Source: Salvia splendens
Taxonomy: Eukaryota; Streptophyta; Magnoliopsida; Lamiales; Lamiaceae
DNA: 64,000 nt
Direction of reading: 5' to 3'
Assembly: GCF_004379255.2 (NCBI RefSeq)
Contig: NC_056051.1
Coordinates: forward strand, 22,593,038-22,657,037
This document shows, piece by piece, positions 31,901-41,616 of the stretch. The position numbers and the translations under genes were made by a program. How positions within the stretch are numbered: position 1 is the first letter of the stretch; every line of letters starts with the position of its first letter. A model generated the notes under the pieces. The model worked only from the letters and a program-made list of their open reading frames with translations, was not told the origin of the DNA and ran no database searches.

Positions 31901-33705
31901 GAGCATCCACAACCGTGCTCTTGCCAGCGGCACGGTTGTGGGCCCGGGCGGTACTATTCATGCCTGCTCTCTGGCAAGAGCACAACACCCACAACTGTGC
32001 TCTTCCGCAAGGACGAGCACAATTAATATAAAATTCAATTACACAAAAACATTTTCATAATACTAAAATTCATTAAAAAAACCACAATAAAAATAACAAA
32101 TTACAAATAAAATAAAAAGACATAATTAAAATCCTAAAAATTAAAAATTACATAATTAAAATACTAAAAATTAAAAATTACATAATTAAACTCCTAAAAA
32201 TTAAAAATTACATAATTATTGGCTAATATAACCCGAGGAAGACTACGTATCCGGCGGCACCAACCCCAATTGTTTTTGGAGACCCAATATCATGGACTCG
32301 TGCGTTTGAAGTTGCGTGGGGGTCATAGTTGACCTATCGGCCATATTGAGTTGGGCCAAAAGGGCCCACAACGAGTTGTTCGGGGGTGGAGGTGGAACAT
32401 AGGGTGCGGGTTCGGGAGCAGGGGCAGATGGAGTCGCGGCGCGACGTCGTTCGGCCGCCGCCTTCTTCCTACCTTGCGGTCGGCGTCGGGAACCGCTTGG
32501 TTGGGCATCGGGGCTACCCAAGTTAGCTTCGGCGAGTTGGCTAGCCACTTCTTCGCCGGCGTCGGATAGGGATGCCGACCGTGAGCGTTTGGAGGAGCCG
32601 CTAGAGGAGGATGTTATGCCTCCCTTATACTTCGGGTGCGTCCGCGTCTCCTGCCAAACGTTAAGATATTTGAACGACTTACCGTTCATGGATTGGTAGG
32701 TGCTCAGCGAGGCGGTGATGATGTCGACCTCGCTTCGGCCGCTCCCGGCATTCCGGGACTCCTGGATGAAATAGCCGTTGAACTTGCCAATTTCTTCGTT
32801 GGCTCGGCCGATGCAGTTGCGCACCATACTCTCGTTGCGCTCGATCGTTCCCGGCGGCCGGTGTGCATTGTACCGGCTAGAGACGCGCCACCAAAAGTGA
32901 TCGCCGGATTGGTTCGTTCCAACCACCGCATCTTCGGAGATTTCCAAGTACGCCTTGAACAATCTTTCCATCTCCGCCGGTGAGTACGGTGTGCGGACAC
33001 CGGCGCGAGATGGAGGATTCGGCATTTGGGAAGGGGCGCGAGGCCTAGGCTCCGGTGTCCACCCGTAGCGCCCATCGGAGGCACCTTGATCGTCGATTGG
33101 GTATGGCCGGTAGCCACTCGGAACGCCCGAATCTTGGGTGAGAGGAGGGGCCGAATATTCCGTTTCCGGACTATGAAACGGTTGCGAACCGAACCATTCG
33201 GGGTTCCAACCGTGAGAGCCGCTTGGGTTGTCGTCGTTACCGGACATAGTGGTGTTGTAGGGTGTGAGAGGAAGATGAAAATGGATATGAGAGATTGATG
33301 ATGAGAATTGTGTAGTGAAAGTGTGAATTTTTTGGAGTGAAATTGGGGGTATTTATAGATGAAAGTGTGTATTTTTGGGGTAAAAAAAATAAAAAAAAAA
33401 TTAAAAAGTGGGGAAAAACGGTTATAAACGGATATAATTTTTTGGGGAAGTGAAAATTTTTATTTTTATTTTTTATCGATTTTTTTAATAAAAATCCGAT
33501 TTTTTTTAAAAAAAAATAAAAAAATGTTTGAAACCAACGGCTATGCCGTTGGCGAATGGGAGACCGCCACGTGTGCGTCCGCTGGCACGGACGTGCTCGA
33601 TACATCGAGCAGCGCCGTGCCAGCGGCGCGGTTGCAGCGGTGGCGGTCCTTCGCCTTGCCGCTGGCACGGACGGCGGTGGCGCCAACCGCCACCGCTGCG
33701 GATGC
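31901..33705 (-). mobile_element. PIF/Harbinger element carrying only an intact ORF1
   Basis: TTA duplications flank it (31898-31900 and 33706-33708). The ends GAGCATCCACAACCG and CGCTGCGGATGC are imperfect inverted repeats, with a longer sub-terminal match (TTGCCAGCGGCACGG versus CCGCTGGCACGG). The single gene is on the minus strand. No nuclease ORF is present, so it would depend on a transposase supplied elsewhere. Confidence 0.85.
32243..33247 (-). CDS. PIF/Harbinger ORF1, Myb/SANT-like (NAM-associated) protein, intact
   Basis: 334 aa without interruption. The N-terminus MSGNDDNPSGSHGWNPEWFG is Gly/Pro-rich. The SANT-like region (about residues 85-190) reads 'RTPYSPAEMERLFKAYLEIS', then 'FWWRVSSRYNAHRPPGT' and 'NCIGRANEEIGKFNGYF', followed by 'LSTYQSMNGKSFKYLNVWQ' (W spacing typical of trihelix/Myb-like folds). 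After a Ser/Arg linker comes a nuclear-localisation-like RRRPQGRKKAAAERRR, a Pro-rich segment and a C-terminal helix ('MILGLQKQLGLVP'). Database entries for this family are often mislabelled as glutathione S-transferase T3-like. The intact frame argues for recent mobility or retained use. Confidence 0.82.
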   Translation of the reverse strand: MSGNDDNPSGSHGWNPEWFGSQPFHSPETEYSAPPLTQDSGVPSGYRPYPIDDQGASDGRYGWTPEPRPRAPSQMPNPPSRAGVRTPYSPAEMERLFKAYLEISEDAVVGTNQSGDHFWWRVSSRYNAHRPPGTIERNESMVRNCIGRANEEIGKFNGYFIQESRNAGSGRSEVDIITASLSTYQSMNGKSFKYLNVWQETRTHPKYKGGITSSSSGSSKRSRSASLSDAGEEVASQLAEANLGSPDAQPSGSRRRPQGRKKAAAERRRAATPSAPAPEPAPYVPPPPPNNSLWALLAQLNMADRSTMTPTQLQTHESMILGLQKQLGLVPPDT

Positions 33706-33900
33706 TTATGGATCAGTTTACAGATCTCATGATATTCGCATGCTAAGTTTACAAGATTTAGGAGAAAGAATAAAATTTCATGTCCAATAATGCAACAATG
33801 CCTCTCCGCATATGTATCAGTATATATACTGATTCTCGCCAAAATATAAGATTAAGACAACCGATTCCTAATCTATAAACTAGAATTAGGAGTATTGTTA

Positions 33901-34092
33901 CTCCCTCTATCAATCGTTTAAAGAGCCATTTTGCCATTTGGTTTGTCCACGATTTATAAAATCATTTACTTTATTATAAAACTAATACTTTAAATAGGTT
34001 CCACATTCCACTCATTTTCTCCTTTTACTTTTCTTCACAAATTAAAACTCGTGTCAAGTCAAAAGAGTTCTTTAAATGGTGGACCGAGGGAG
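33901..34092. mobile_element. Stowaway-like MITE
   Basis: CTCCCTCTATCAATCGTTTA at the left and the inverse, ending GGACCGAGGGAG, at the right, flanked by TA. It resembles the 16645 and 42520 families internally ('aaaactcgtgtcaagtcaaa'). Confidence 0.8.
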
Positions 34093-34264
34093 TAGAATGA
34101 AAGGGACTGTTTGGAAGATATTTAATGCGCACCCGATATATTTTTGATATGCAGACACTATTCGGCAAGCAGCAACTTAAGAAATAATCGCAATTAAATC
34201 GTCCAAAATAAGTTTAGTCTAAATGAAACCATTAACCGAAACAATTTCAAATATAATTTCTTAC

Positions 34265-34991
34265 TGTTGGCAATTTAAACATAAAAATGAATATAATAAT
34301 ATCACATATCGGTGTACACAAAAGCTTAATCCACTATATAAGTCTCATGGGTCTCTTCACTTATCACCAATTGGTTTTAAGATGGAACCCATGGATTTCT
34401 ATCATGGTATCAGAGCGGGTCGCCGTCTGTGGGTCATATTTAACTGACACAGCAGTATATCTGAGCTGAAACCGAAAAAAAATGACTGACCCAGCAATAT
34501 AACTGAGTTGAAAATTTGGGCCAGTGGTCTAACCGATCGAAAAAAATTTGGGCCGATTGTCCAATCGATCATAAAAAAGTCCAACCCCATGACTGACCCA
34601 ACAGTATAACTGGGCTGAAAATTTGGGCCGATTGTCCAATCGATCATAAAAAAGTCCAACCCCTTCACCTTGAAGGGTTTGAAGGAAGGTGTTGGCAATT
34701 GAAACATAAAAATGAATATAATAATATCCCACACAACCCCTTCACCTTGAAGGGTTTGAAGGAGGGTGTTGGCAATTGAAACATAAAAATGAATATAATA
34801 ATATCCCACACAACCCCTTCAAGGAGAGTGTTGGCAATTGAAACATAAAAATGAATATAATAATATTCCACACAACCCCTTCACCTTGAAGGGTTTGAAG
34901 GAGAGTGTTGGCAATTGAAACATAAAAATGAATATAATAATATCTCACACAAAGAGCTTAATCGACAATAAGTCTCCATGGATTTCTATCA
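34265..34991 (+). mobile_element. TRIM retrotransposon with repeated LTR segments
   Basis: CTTAC target duplications flank it (34260-34264 and 34992-34996). The 5' LTR (34265-34404) starts TGTTGGCAATT and ends ATTTCTATCA, followed at once by TGGTATCAGAGC, the initiator-tRNA-Met primer site. A short non-coding middle and a purine-rich GAAGGGTTTGAAGGAAGG lead to the 3' LTR. LTR starts recur at about 34691, 34768, 34828 and 34906, so the 3' side is a tandem array. At 727 bp and with no ORF it fits the TRIM class. It ends 24 bases short of the LEA_2 stop at 35016-35018. Confidence 0.92.
34405..34416 (+). promoter_or_regulatory. tRNA-iMet primer-binding site of the TRIM
   Basis: TGGTATCAGAGC directly follows the 5' LTR end, complementary to the 3' end of plant initiator tRNA-Met. 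Confidence 0.9.
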
Positions 34992-35015
34992 CTTACAAAA
35001 AAAATATTTCAACTC

Positions 35016-35540
35016 TCAGTCGCATTTGAATTGATCGATCAAGCCTCTCCTCGTATCTACATCCATGGTGCAATTCATCGTCGCCTTCACTTTTCGCTTA
35101 CTAACACTAATTCTACCATTCAAAACCGCGTTGCTAGACAACGTCATCTTCCCTTCGCCGCCGAAATCCTTGGATTCCGCCACCACCGTCACGTTCATCT
35201 TCTCAGTAGACCTCGCTTTCGCCCTTCCGGCTGAGATAACGGCGCCTCCGAAGGAGTTGTTCCGGTAGAGAATGACGATCTTGCCCTCGGGGAACTTGAA
35301 CTGCCCGAAATTAGGGTTTTTCAGAATCACCTCGCCATCGAGCCTGATGCTGAACGACGTCGTGTTCAACGTTAGCCTTTCGACGGTTAGGGTTTGGAAG
35401 CGGAGTTTAGGGGGTGTTTTGTGCAACAATATTAGGAGGATTGTGACTATGATTATGGTTTGGACAGCTATTGCTTCAATGATATAGAATAAGAATTTTC
35501 CACTGTTTGTTGGGGTTTGTGGTTTTGTTTGTGGAGGCAT
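35016..35540 (-). CDS. LEA_2 / NDR1-HIN1-like protein (single exon)
   Basis: 174 aa, intronless. A short polar N-terminus (MPPQTKPQTPTNSGK) precedes a membrane helix at about residues 17-40 (FYIIEAIAVQTIIIVTILLI). The LEA_2 domain follows with 'PPKLRFQTLTVERLTLN', 'VILKNPNFGQFKFPEG', 'VTVVAESKDF' and the family C-terminus 'MNCTMDVDTRRG...FKCD'. It is about 1 kb from, and clearly paralogous to, the gene at 36356-36910 (shared MPP start, TEKMNVTV and CTMDVDT blocks). A TRIM element lies just beyond the stop, in the probable 3' UTR. Likely membrane-anchored and stress or defence related; the specific role is unknown. Confidence 0.88.
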   Translation of the reverse strand: MPPQTKPQTPTNSGKFLFYIIEAIAVQTIIIVTILLILLHKTPPKLRFQTLTVERLTLNTTSFSIRLDGEVILKNPNFGQFKFPEGKIVILYRNNSFGGAVISAGRAKARSTEKMNVTVVAESKDFGGEGKMTLSSNAVLNGRISVSKRKVKATMNCTMDVDTRRGLIDQFKCD

Positions 35541-36355
35541 TTTGGGTTTTTTGGGTAGGGATTTCTTTCTTCGGTATTTGGAGATCCAAACGAAGGAAAG
35601 TTATATGTTGGAAAATGTTCGAAGATTGAGGATTAAGACAACTTTAATTAGCTTTAGCTTTTTGGTTGGACCACAATAAACCAGTTTCCAAAACAAAGTA
35701 TATCAGTTTTATCTTATGTACTTATTTAAGACATAACACATTTGGAGGTCCTTACTCCTTATACTAATATTTTTTGTTTAGGTTATTATACCTATGCATT
35801 TAGTTCCTAGGTTCTTTTTATAATTTTTCGTTTCATTAGATCTATATTCATTTTAATTTAAGCAGTTTTTTGGTTGGATCTTTATTTTACGAACTTCAGA
35901 ATTTAATTAACTCTATTGATTAAATTTACTTATTTTTTCTTTTATTTATATTGAATTTTTTCCGGTTGCAATATCGATTCAAGAATCATTAGAAAAATTA
36001 AAATTTTGATGATATTTCCCGTTATCAACTTATAAAATTTTTCATTTTGTCAATAATATGTTATTGGCCTGTTATTGGTGAGATCAGAAACATTTTTAAT
36101 ACAAAACATGCTGCAATTGTGACTCGAAAAATTACTTTTGGTAGCTTAATTACTAAGATCAATAAATAATAAAAATAAAATAATCACTCAAATATCCAAA
36201 TCACTAATCACATGTTACATACCACACAACAAGGCAACAATATTCCAATCAAAAGTAAAGTTCATGTTTTTTAAATGAAAAAAAAAGAAAATCCAAAATA
36301 AACTAAGAAAAGCACAAGAATTTTAAATACAAAGCTGCAGTGTGCAATCCGATCT
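35541..36355. other. Intergenic region between two LEA_2 genes
   Basis: AT-rich with no ORF of note. It contains the promoter of the gene ending at 35016 (right next to 35541) and the 3' UTR of the gene ending at 36356. No repeat boundary is recognised. Confidence 0.4.
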
Positions 36356-36910
36356 TCAATCGCATCTCAAATTCTGAACCACTCGAGTCTTGGTATCAAC
36401 ATCCATGGTGCAATCCATCGTCGCCGTCTTCTTCCTCTTGATAACATTAAACAGATGAACCTTCCCTTCCACCGTCGCTTTACTACTCAACGTTACCTTA
36501 CTGGAGCTCACGTCGCCGCCCAAATTCCGGTCATTCTTCGCCTCCACCGCCACCGTCACGTTCATCTTCTCCGTATCCCGCCCCTTCACCCGGCCGCTCG
36601 GAATCCGAGCGGTTCCAACGCTGCTTCCCCGGTAGAGAAACGAGACGGTGCTCTCGGGATATTTGAATTTCCCGAAATTCGCGTTCTTCACTGCCACTTC
36701 TCCGGTGAGTCTGGCGTTGAAAGACGCCGAGTTCGCCGTTAGACTGTCGACTGTGACGGAGCGGAAGCGGAGTTTGGGGGATTTTATGCGCATGAAGATT
36801 AGAACGAAGGCTACTATGATTAGGGTTTGGAGTAGGATTGCAAGGGCAATGTAGATTAAGCATTTTCTACGTTTTGCGGCGGGGTTTGGTGTGTTTGTTG
36901 GTGGAGGCAT
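36356..36910 (-). CDS. LEA_2 / NDR1-HIN1-like protein (single exon)
   Basis: 184 aa, intronless. N-terminus MPPPTNTPNPAAKRRK, membrane helix at about residues 18-42 (LIYIALAILLQTLIIVAFVL), then the LEA_2 domain: 'RIKSPKLRFRSVTVDSLTAN', 'VAVKNANFGKFKYPESTV', 'VGTARIPSGRVKGRDTEKMN', ending 'KKTATMDCTMDVDTKTR'. The last block also matches the C-terminal exon of the gene at 29324-30035, so all three are one local family, with the intron lost (or gained) in one branch. It is expected to sit in the plasma membrane or ER with the LEA_2 domain outside or in the lumen. Confidence 0.9.
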   Translation of the reverse strand: MPPPTNTPNPAAKRRKCLIYIALAILLQTLIIVAFVLIFMRIKSPKLRFRSVTVDSLTANSASFNARLTGEVAVKNANFGKFKYPESTVSFLYRGSSVGTARIPSGRVKGRDTEKMNVTVAVEAKNDRNLGGDVSSSKVTLSSKATVEGKVHLFNVIKRKKTATMDCTMDVDTKTRVVQNLRCD

Positions 36911-36996
36911 TTTTAGGATTTTTTCCTTTTAGGGGATGATTTGATGAATGATGAGTTTTGGGAGATGGAATGGGGGAGGTGAGAAGGGTATGGCAA

Positions 36997-37005
36997 TTTT
37001 ATACC
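36997..37005 (-). promoter_or_regulatory. Candidate TATA box of the LEA_2 gene at 36356-36910
   Basis: On the minus strand GGTATAAAATTG lies about 90 bp upstream of the ATG, the expected distance for a plant TATA box plus a short 5' UTR. Confidence 0.5.
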
Positions 37006-37009
37006 AAAT

Positions 37010-37944
37010 GAAGAAAGTTGGTGTAATATTCTATGGAAAAGGGCCAGCTAATTTGTTGTTTGCCCAAGTAGTACGCTATAGCTTTGTGAAGGTTTGTAAA
37101 CCAATTTGAGAGAGAACGTATCTTTCAATTTATGGGGGTTTTAATTGCTTTTCATATAGGTCTTGATTATAAGAAATAAAATTTTGGATGTAATACAATC
37201 AAAAAGAAAATTGAAGGAAGAGTATAAACAGAACTACGAAAAACAGAAACTGTAAAACCATTTCTTAAGCCGAGTTGACGAGTTCTTTTTTCGCAAAACG
37301 AGATGATAGTGCTATCGGCCTGCACCTGCATAAAATGTCATTTCTAACTATTATAGTTAAATAATACGCATAAAATAAAAGTGCATGCATGCTTATCATA
37401 TAAGAAATCAAATATTACAGTAATACTTAACGAATAAAATTTTATAATCAAATTAAAATTTTGTTATCTAATTAGATGTGAATCCAACTATTTATATTAA
37501 TTCCAAACTCACATACTAATTGTACATTTGACATTAATTTTAAATTAATATAAAGTATACATATATTATCATTTTAAACAATTATTACACTAAATTACAA
37601 TTTATTTATTCAATTAATAAATCAAATTATGTAGTTGGAATTTATATAATTAATTATAAATTAGAGTTGTAGCAGTATAATTTTTTAAGAAATGTATTAA
37701 TAGCCCAACAGAGCTGTGAACTTCGACTTGGTCGACATAAGAAGTGATGGCCCAACTTCAAAATAGGTCCAGTTACACATAACTAAACACAAGTTAAAAT
37801 TGACTTTATTAGTGATCTGAATTTGTTCTAAACCTACTGAAAATTATTTGTTCTTGCATTATTTGTCACAAAAAATAGTGATTCTAAATCTACTGAAATT
37901 TTATCTACAGTGGATATAAATAAGTTACGCTACATGTTACGCTC
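37010..37944. other. Intergenic, AT-rich
   Basis: No ORF, repeat or transposon boundary is recognised. It contains the distal promoter of the LEA_2 gene. Confidence 0.4.
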
Positions 37945-38069
37945 TAAGGCCATCTACAGTGGCGGACGATAGCGCGCCCAATGCATTACGCTACATGTTA
38001 CGCTCTAAGGCCATCCACAGTGAGGCGGATGACAGCGCGCCCAATGCATCGGGCGTGCTATCGTCCGCC
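37928..38069 (+). repeat. Duplicated left terminus of the PIF element
   Basis: The phrase 'acgctacatgttacgctcta' + 'aggccatc.acagtg' ... 'agcgcgcccaatgcat' occurs twice in tandem, offset by about 61 bp. Confidence 0.8.
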
Positions 38070-38129
38070 ACTGTGGCTCCGCGGACGACGGACGATGCGT
38101 CGTCCCCGCCCGACGCTTAGTCCGCGGAT

Positions 38130-38290
38130 GAAGCGCGGACGATAGGTCATCGTCCGCGCTATCGTCCACCCACTGTGGGCGACGCAGATGAAGCGCGGAC
38201 GATAGGTCATCGTCCGCGCTATCGTCCACCCACTGTGGGCGACGCAGATGAAGCGCGGACGATAGGTCATCGTCCGCGCAGATGAAGCGC
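38130..38290 (+). repeat. 60-bp sub-terminal repeats
   Basis: About 2.5 copies of a GC-rich unit containing 'gcggacgataggtcatcgtc' and 'ctatcgtccacccactgtgg'. They probably belong to the terminal transposase-binding region of the PIF element. Confidence 0.85.
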
Positions 38291-38427
38291 AGACGATGGC
38301 GCAGACGATGCAACGCGTTTTAGTTTTTTTTTTTAAAATTCAAAAATTTTGTTATATATATACCCCAGCTTCACTTTTCATTTGTAACTTTTTGATTAAC
38401 TTTTAAACTCTCAAATTACGCTATAAA

Positions 38428-39485
38428 ATGGATTCCGGTGGATACTCAAGTCCTAGTAGCCCGATGTTTGGAGATGGCGCACGGTGGCCGGGTACACAAC
38501 CTGGTGAATATCGGTCGTTCGACGCCAACACGCAGTACGATCCGGACTTCAGTACTGATTCGTACGGTCTCTCCGACATGGAGTTGTCTCCAACTCGCCC
38601 TGCCGCCGCTTCCCGTCGCGCCACCGCCGCCGCTTCCCCCGCCAGAAAAAAGCGGACCAAGCACCGGGCGCACAAGTTGACACCTCCGACAACTTGTGAA
38701 GAGTACGCCCCCGGCCGTACGAACGACCAGCCGGATGAAACCCTCGTCTTGTTGAGGTGTTGGGTGGATATATCGGAGGACCCGATATTCGCGAACAACC
38801 AAAAGCAGCTCGCGTACTGGGAGCGCATCGCCGAGCGCTATAATGAGGTGAAGCCGCCGAGCGCGTACAAGCGCCAATCGGAGCAGCTCCGCAAGCACTG
38901 GGATCAGGTGAAGAAGCAAGTCAACCTGTTCGCGGCGGAGTACGAGAAGTGCTCGAGGGATCAGGGAAGCGGCGAAAGCTTGAGCGACGTGTGCGATAGA
39001 GAGCTGTTGTCGTACCAGTCCATGTACGGCGACTTCAAGCATTTCAACATCTGGGCGCGCTTGAGGGACAAGCAGAAGTTCCAAGGCGGGAATCTGCACA
39101 CCGGTGCGGCGAAGAGGACGAAGACCACCGACACTGGTGGTTACACGACCAGCGAAAGCGGAACTCGTCCGGTGGACCTCAACAAGACGTGCACGGAGGA
39201 AGAGACTTCCGGCACACCTATGTCCTCCCGGCGGCGTCCCATAGGCGTCAAGGCTGCGAAGAACAAGGGGAAGGCGAAGGCGAAATCCTCCTCGGCCGCC
39301 GCCCCCCATCGCCAATCCCGACCCCGACCCAGGCGACACTTGCCTACGCGGATTTGGAAACGGCCTCGATGGCACGGACGTTGTTGGATACGCACAACGC
39401 ACTTATGAAGTGTACGGATCAGGCCAGAGCCGAATTCCTCCAGAGGTTGATCGATGAGTTGAGCCAGAAGTTGGGGCTTTTGTAG
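38428..39485 (+). pseudogene. PIF/Harbinger ORF1 (Myb/SANT-like), single frameshift near the C-terminus
   Basis: The frame from ATG 38428 runs to about 39300 with MDSGGYSSPSSPMFGDG, a basic ARKKRTKHRAHK patch, the SANT-like region ('LVLLRCWVDISEDPIFANNQ', 'YWERIAERYNEVKPPSAYKR', 'KHWDQVKKQVNLF'), 'ELLSYQSMYGDFKHFNIWAR' and an 'SSRRRPIGVKAAKNKGKAK' nuclear-localisation-like stretch. At a run of six C (about 39301-39306) the family-typical end moves to the +3 frame ('LETASMARTLLDTHNALMKC', then 'FLQRLIDELSQKLGLL'), stopping at 39485. As written, frame 1 stops at 39408 with an unrelated tail. It could be a real mutation or a homopolymer base-call error. Confidence 0.8.
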
Positions 39486-39746
39486 GATAGTCAAATTTTT
39501 TTATTTCTAACCCATGTAACTTTTTTTTTGTAATCAATGAATTTTTTGCAATTCTTAGTTAATCGTTGTGTTTTTTTCTAAGTTTGCATTTATATATTTG
39601 AAAGCATTTAAATTAATTAATAAAATAATTGTAAAATGCTTAGGGCGCTCCACTGCAGGTGGAAGAGGAGGAGGATAAAATGCTGACATGGCGGTGCATA
39701 GGGCTGGCTTTAGGGCACCCTTAGGGGCCCACGGTGGATGCTCTAA

Positions 39747-40101
39747 AATGAATAATAACGTATTCAAATCTGCATAAATGCACCTCTCAACTACAACCAT
39801 TAATATCAAACAACCATTTCGCGGACGAAGAGATAATTAATACTAACAACCATTTCATCTGTCTACCAATAATATACACAACCAACATCAAATCCTGAGC
39901 ACATTTAACAAAAGAGATAATTAAAAGTTGTGCAAGAAAACGAATTAAAAGTTCGCGGACGAAGATCAAACACATTTTTTTATTATTTTATTGGAACCTT
40001 ATTTAGTAGTAGTACTAATAGGATTACATGACTCTGAAAATCTGAAATGAAATGAGTAACATTTCATTGTAACTAAAAAAACACAAAGAACAAACAGCTA
40101 A
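39747..40101. other. Intergenic and UGT pseudogene 3' flank
   Basis: AT-rich, no ORF. The part next to 40101 resembles the sequence just 3' of the intact UGT (55317-55400), as expected for a gene duplication. Confidence 0.45.
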
Positions 40102-41457
40102 TTAACCATCAGCGCGGCCGCAACAATCATTAATAAACTTATGCAAAGCAAGCACCGACGATCCGTTCTCTCCCACCGCCGCGGCCGCGGAGGCTTTCAT
40201 CTCCGCGACTCGGTGGCGGATCGCTCTCCCCGTGGTTGCGTCCATCAACTCCCTCACCCGCCTCTCCAACTCGTCCGCCGTGACCAACCCACCCTCACCC
40301 GTATCCAGCGGCAGCGCCGCCTTCATCTCCTCCACCAGAAAAACCTTATTCATCTTCTGCTTGGCGTCGATCGGCCACGCGATCATCGCCACCCCACTCG
40401 ACACCGCCTCCATCACCGAGCTCCTCCCACAGTGAGTCACGAAGCCGGCCACCGCTTCGTGACTCAGCACCTCCGACTGCGGGGCCCAAGACCTCACCAC
40501 AAATCCCTTCTCTTTTGTCCTCTCCAGAAACCCCTCCGGCAGAATCTCCTCCAGATTCGGAACATCTCCGCCCTTCCCCGGCGGATTCCTCACCGACCAG
40601 AGGAATCTATGGCCGCTTCTCTCCAGCGCCACCGCCGTCTCTTTCAACTGCTCGGCGGAGTGCAAACCCCTCCTCCCGAAGCAGAGGAAGACGACGGTTT
40701 TGCTCGGCTGCGCATCGAGCCAGCGAAGGCAATCATGATCTACAACTGGATTGAGTTTCGGAATCAGCGGGCCGACTAAGAAAAGCGGCGGAGTCGGCCC
40801 GTTTGGGACGGATAGGCCGTTTTCAATGGCATGTTTTGGTCCGAGTTCGATACCGTCGAATCCGTTGGTGAGGACGCCCCATGAATCATGATTCCCTCAT
40901 GTTCTTGGCAGTATCCAGAAAATGTTTGTAGGCATTACTCCGGCGGAAAAACATGAACGCCGGCATAACCGTGGAGTGGATGGCGGGGAAGCCGGGGAAG
41001 TGAAGGTAGTCGTTCATGTCTCCGATGTCTACATCAAGGGTCTCGTCCATGGTGGGAAAGTTCAAAAACACTGCCGCGCCGGGTGAGCCGTTGGAGACGT
41101 AGAAGTCGGTGGGGATGCCGAGGGCGGCCGAGACGTGGAACGCGGCGTTGCAGAAGATATCGAGGACCAGAGCTGCGATTCGTGATTTCTCGGAGATTTC
41201 TACCAGGGCGGCGCGGAGGTTGGGCTTGTGGAGGCGGTGGGTTTCGAAGAAGGATTCGACGGGGTTTTTGATTGGTGGTTGAGGCGGGGCCAGGTCGGGG
41301 AGGCGGCGGTATGTGACGGAGGGAGGGGTGGAGGCGGCGTCGGCGGTGCTGATGAGTGTGATGGGGAGGGTGGGGTGGTGTTTGGAGATGAAGCTGGCTA
41401 GCGCTAACATGGTGTTCAATGCTGCACCGAGGAGTAGAGAACAATGGTTTTTTCCAT
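40102..41457 (-). pseudogene. UGT88D-like glycosyltransferase, frameshifted copy
   Basis: A close paralogue of the intact gene at 55404-56747. The start is at 41457 (MEKTIVLYS). A one-base loss near 41415 shifts the frame after about residue 13, and a 7-bp insertion near 40885 (a near-duplication of TCATG) shifts it again and creates a stop after 'KNMRES'. The rest is well preserved: 'FLCFGRRGLHSAEQLKETAV' and the PSPG box 'WAPQSEVLSHEAVAGFVTHC' followed by GRSS, which keeps Arg at position 22. Without these two lesions the frame would be full length, so loss of function is recent, or one lesion is a sequencing error. The promoter is still recognisable (TATA 41502-41509, G-box 41513-41518). 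Confidence 0.88.
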
Positions 41458-41501
41458 TTTGGATGTTTTCGAATGAATGATTTGTGTAAATCATAAATCA
41501 C

Positions 41502-41518
41502 TTTTTATAGAGCACGTG
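41502..41518 (-). promoter_or_regulatory. TATA box and G-box of the UGT pseudogene
   Basis: On the minus strand CACGTG (41513-41518) is followed by CTCTATAAAAAG, about 45 bp upstream of the former ATG. The intact paralogue has the same layout with CATGTA in place of CACGTG. Confidence 0.6.
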
Positions 41519-41616
41519 ATTCTTTTCAATTCAACATTTCCACCGTACATTCTACCAAAAACGTTGCATTGCCGACAGGGTAATGCGTGGAGGATGTTGA
41601 TTGCTAAACATAGCTT

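Larger units (their letters stand above)
38009..39743 (+). mobile_element. PIF/Harbinger element carrying only ORF1
   Basis: TAA duplications (38006-38008 and 39744-39746) flank the ends GGCCATCCACAGTG and CACGGTGGATGCTC (imperfect inverted repeats). About 62 bp of the left end is duplicated outside it (37945-38005 repeats the TAA + GGCCATC start). Sub-terminal GC-rich 60-bp repeats lie at 38090-38290. The gene is on the plus strand and frameshifted near its end. Confidence 0.8.

Noticed and set aside
34402..34809. Minus-strand ORFs across the TRIM
   Set aside because: They are translations of the repeated LTR segments. TRIM elements are non-coding.
38005..38313. Minus-strand ORF with repeated DDLSSALH units
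   Set aside because: It translates the 60-bp sub-terminal transposon repeats. No start context, and no counterpart elsewhere.
38446..39402. Long minus-strand ORF opposite the PIF ORF1
   Set aside because: A GC-rich antisense shadow of the Myb/SANT-like gene. The sense frame has the family motifs.
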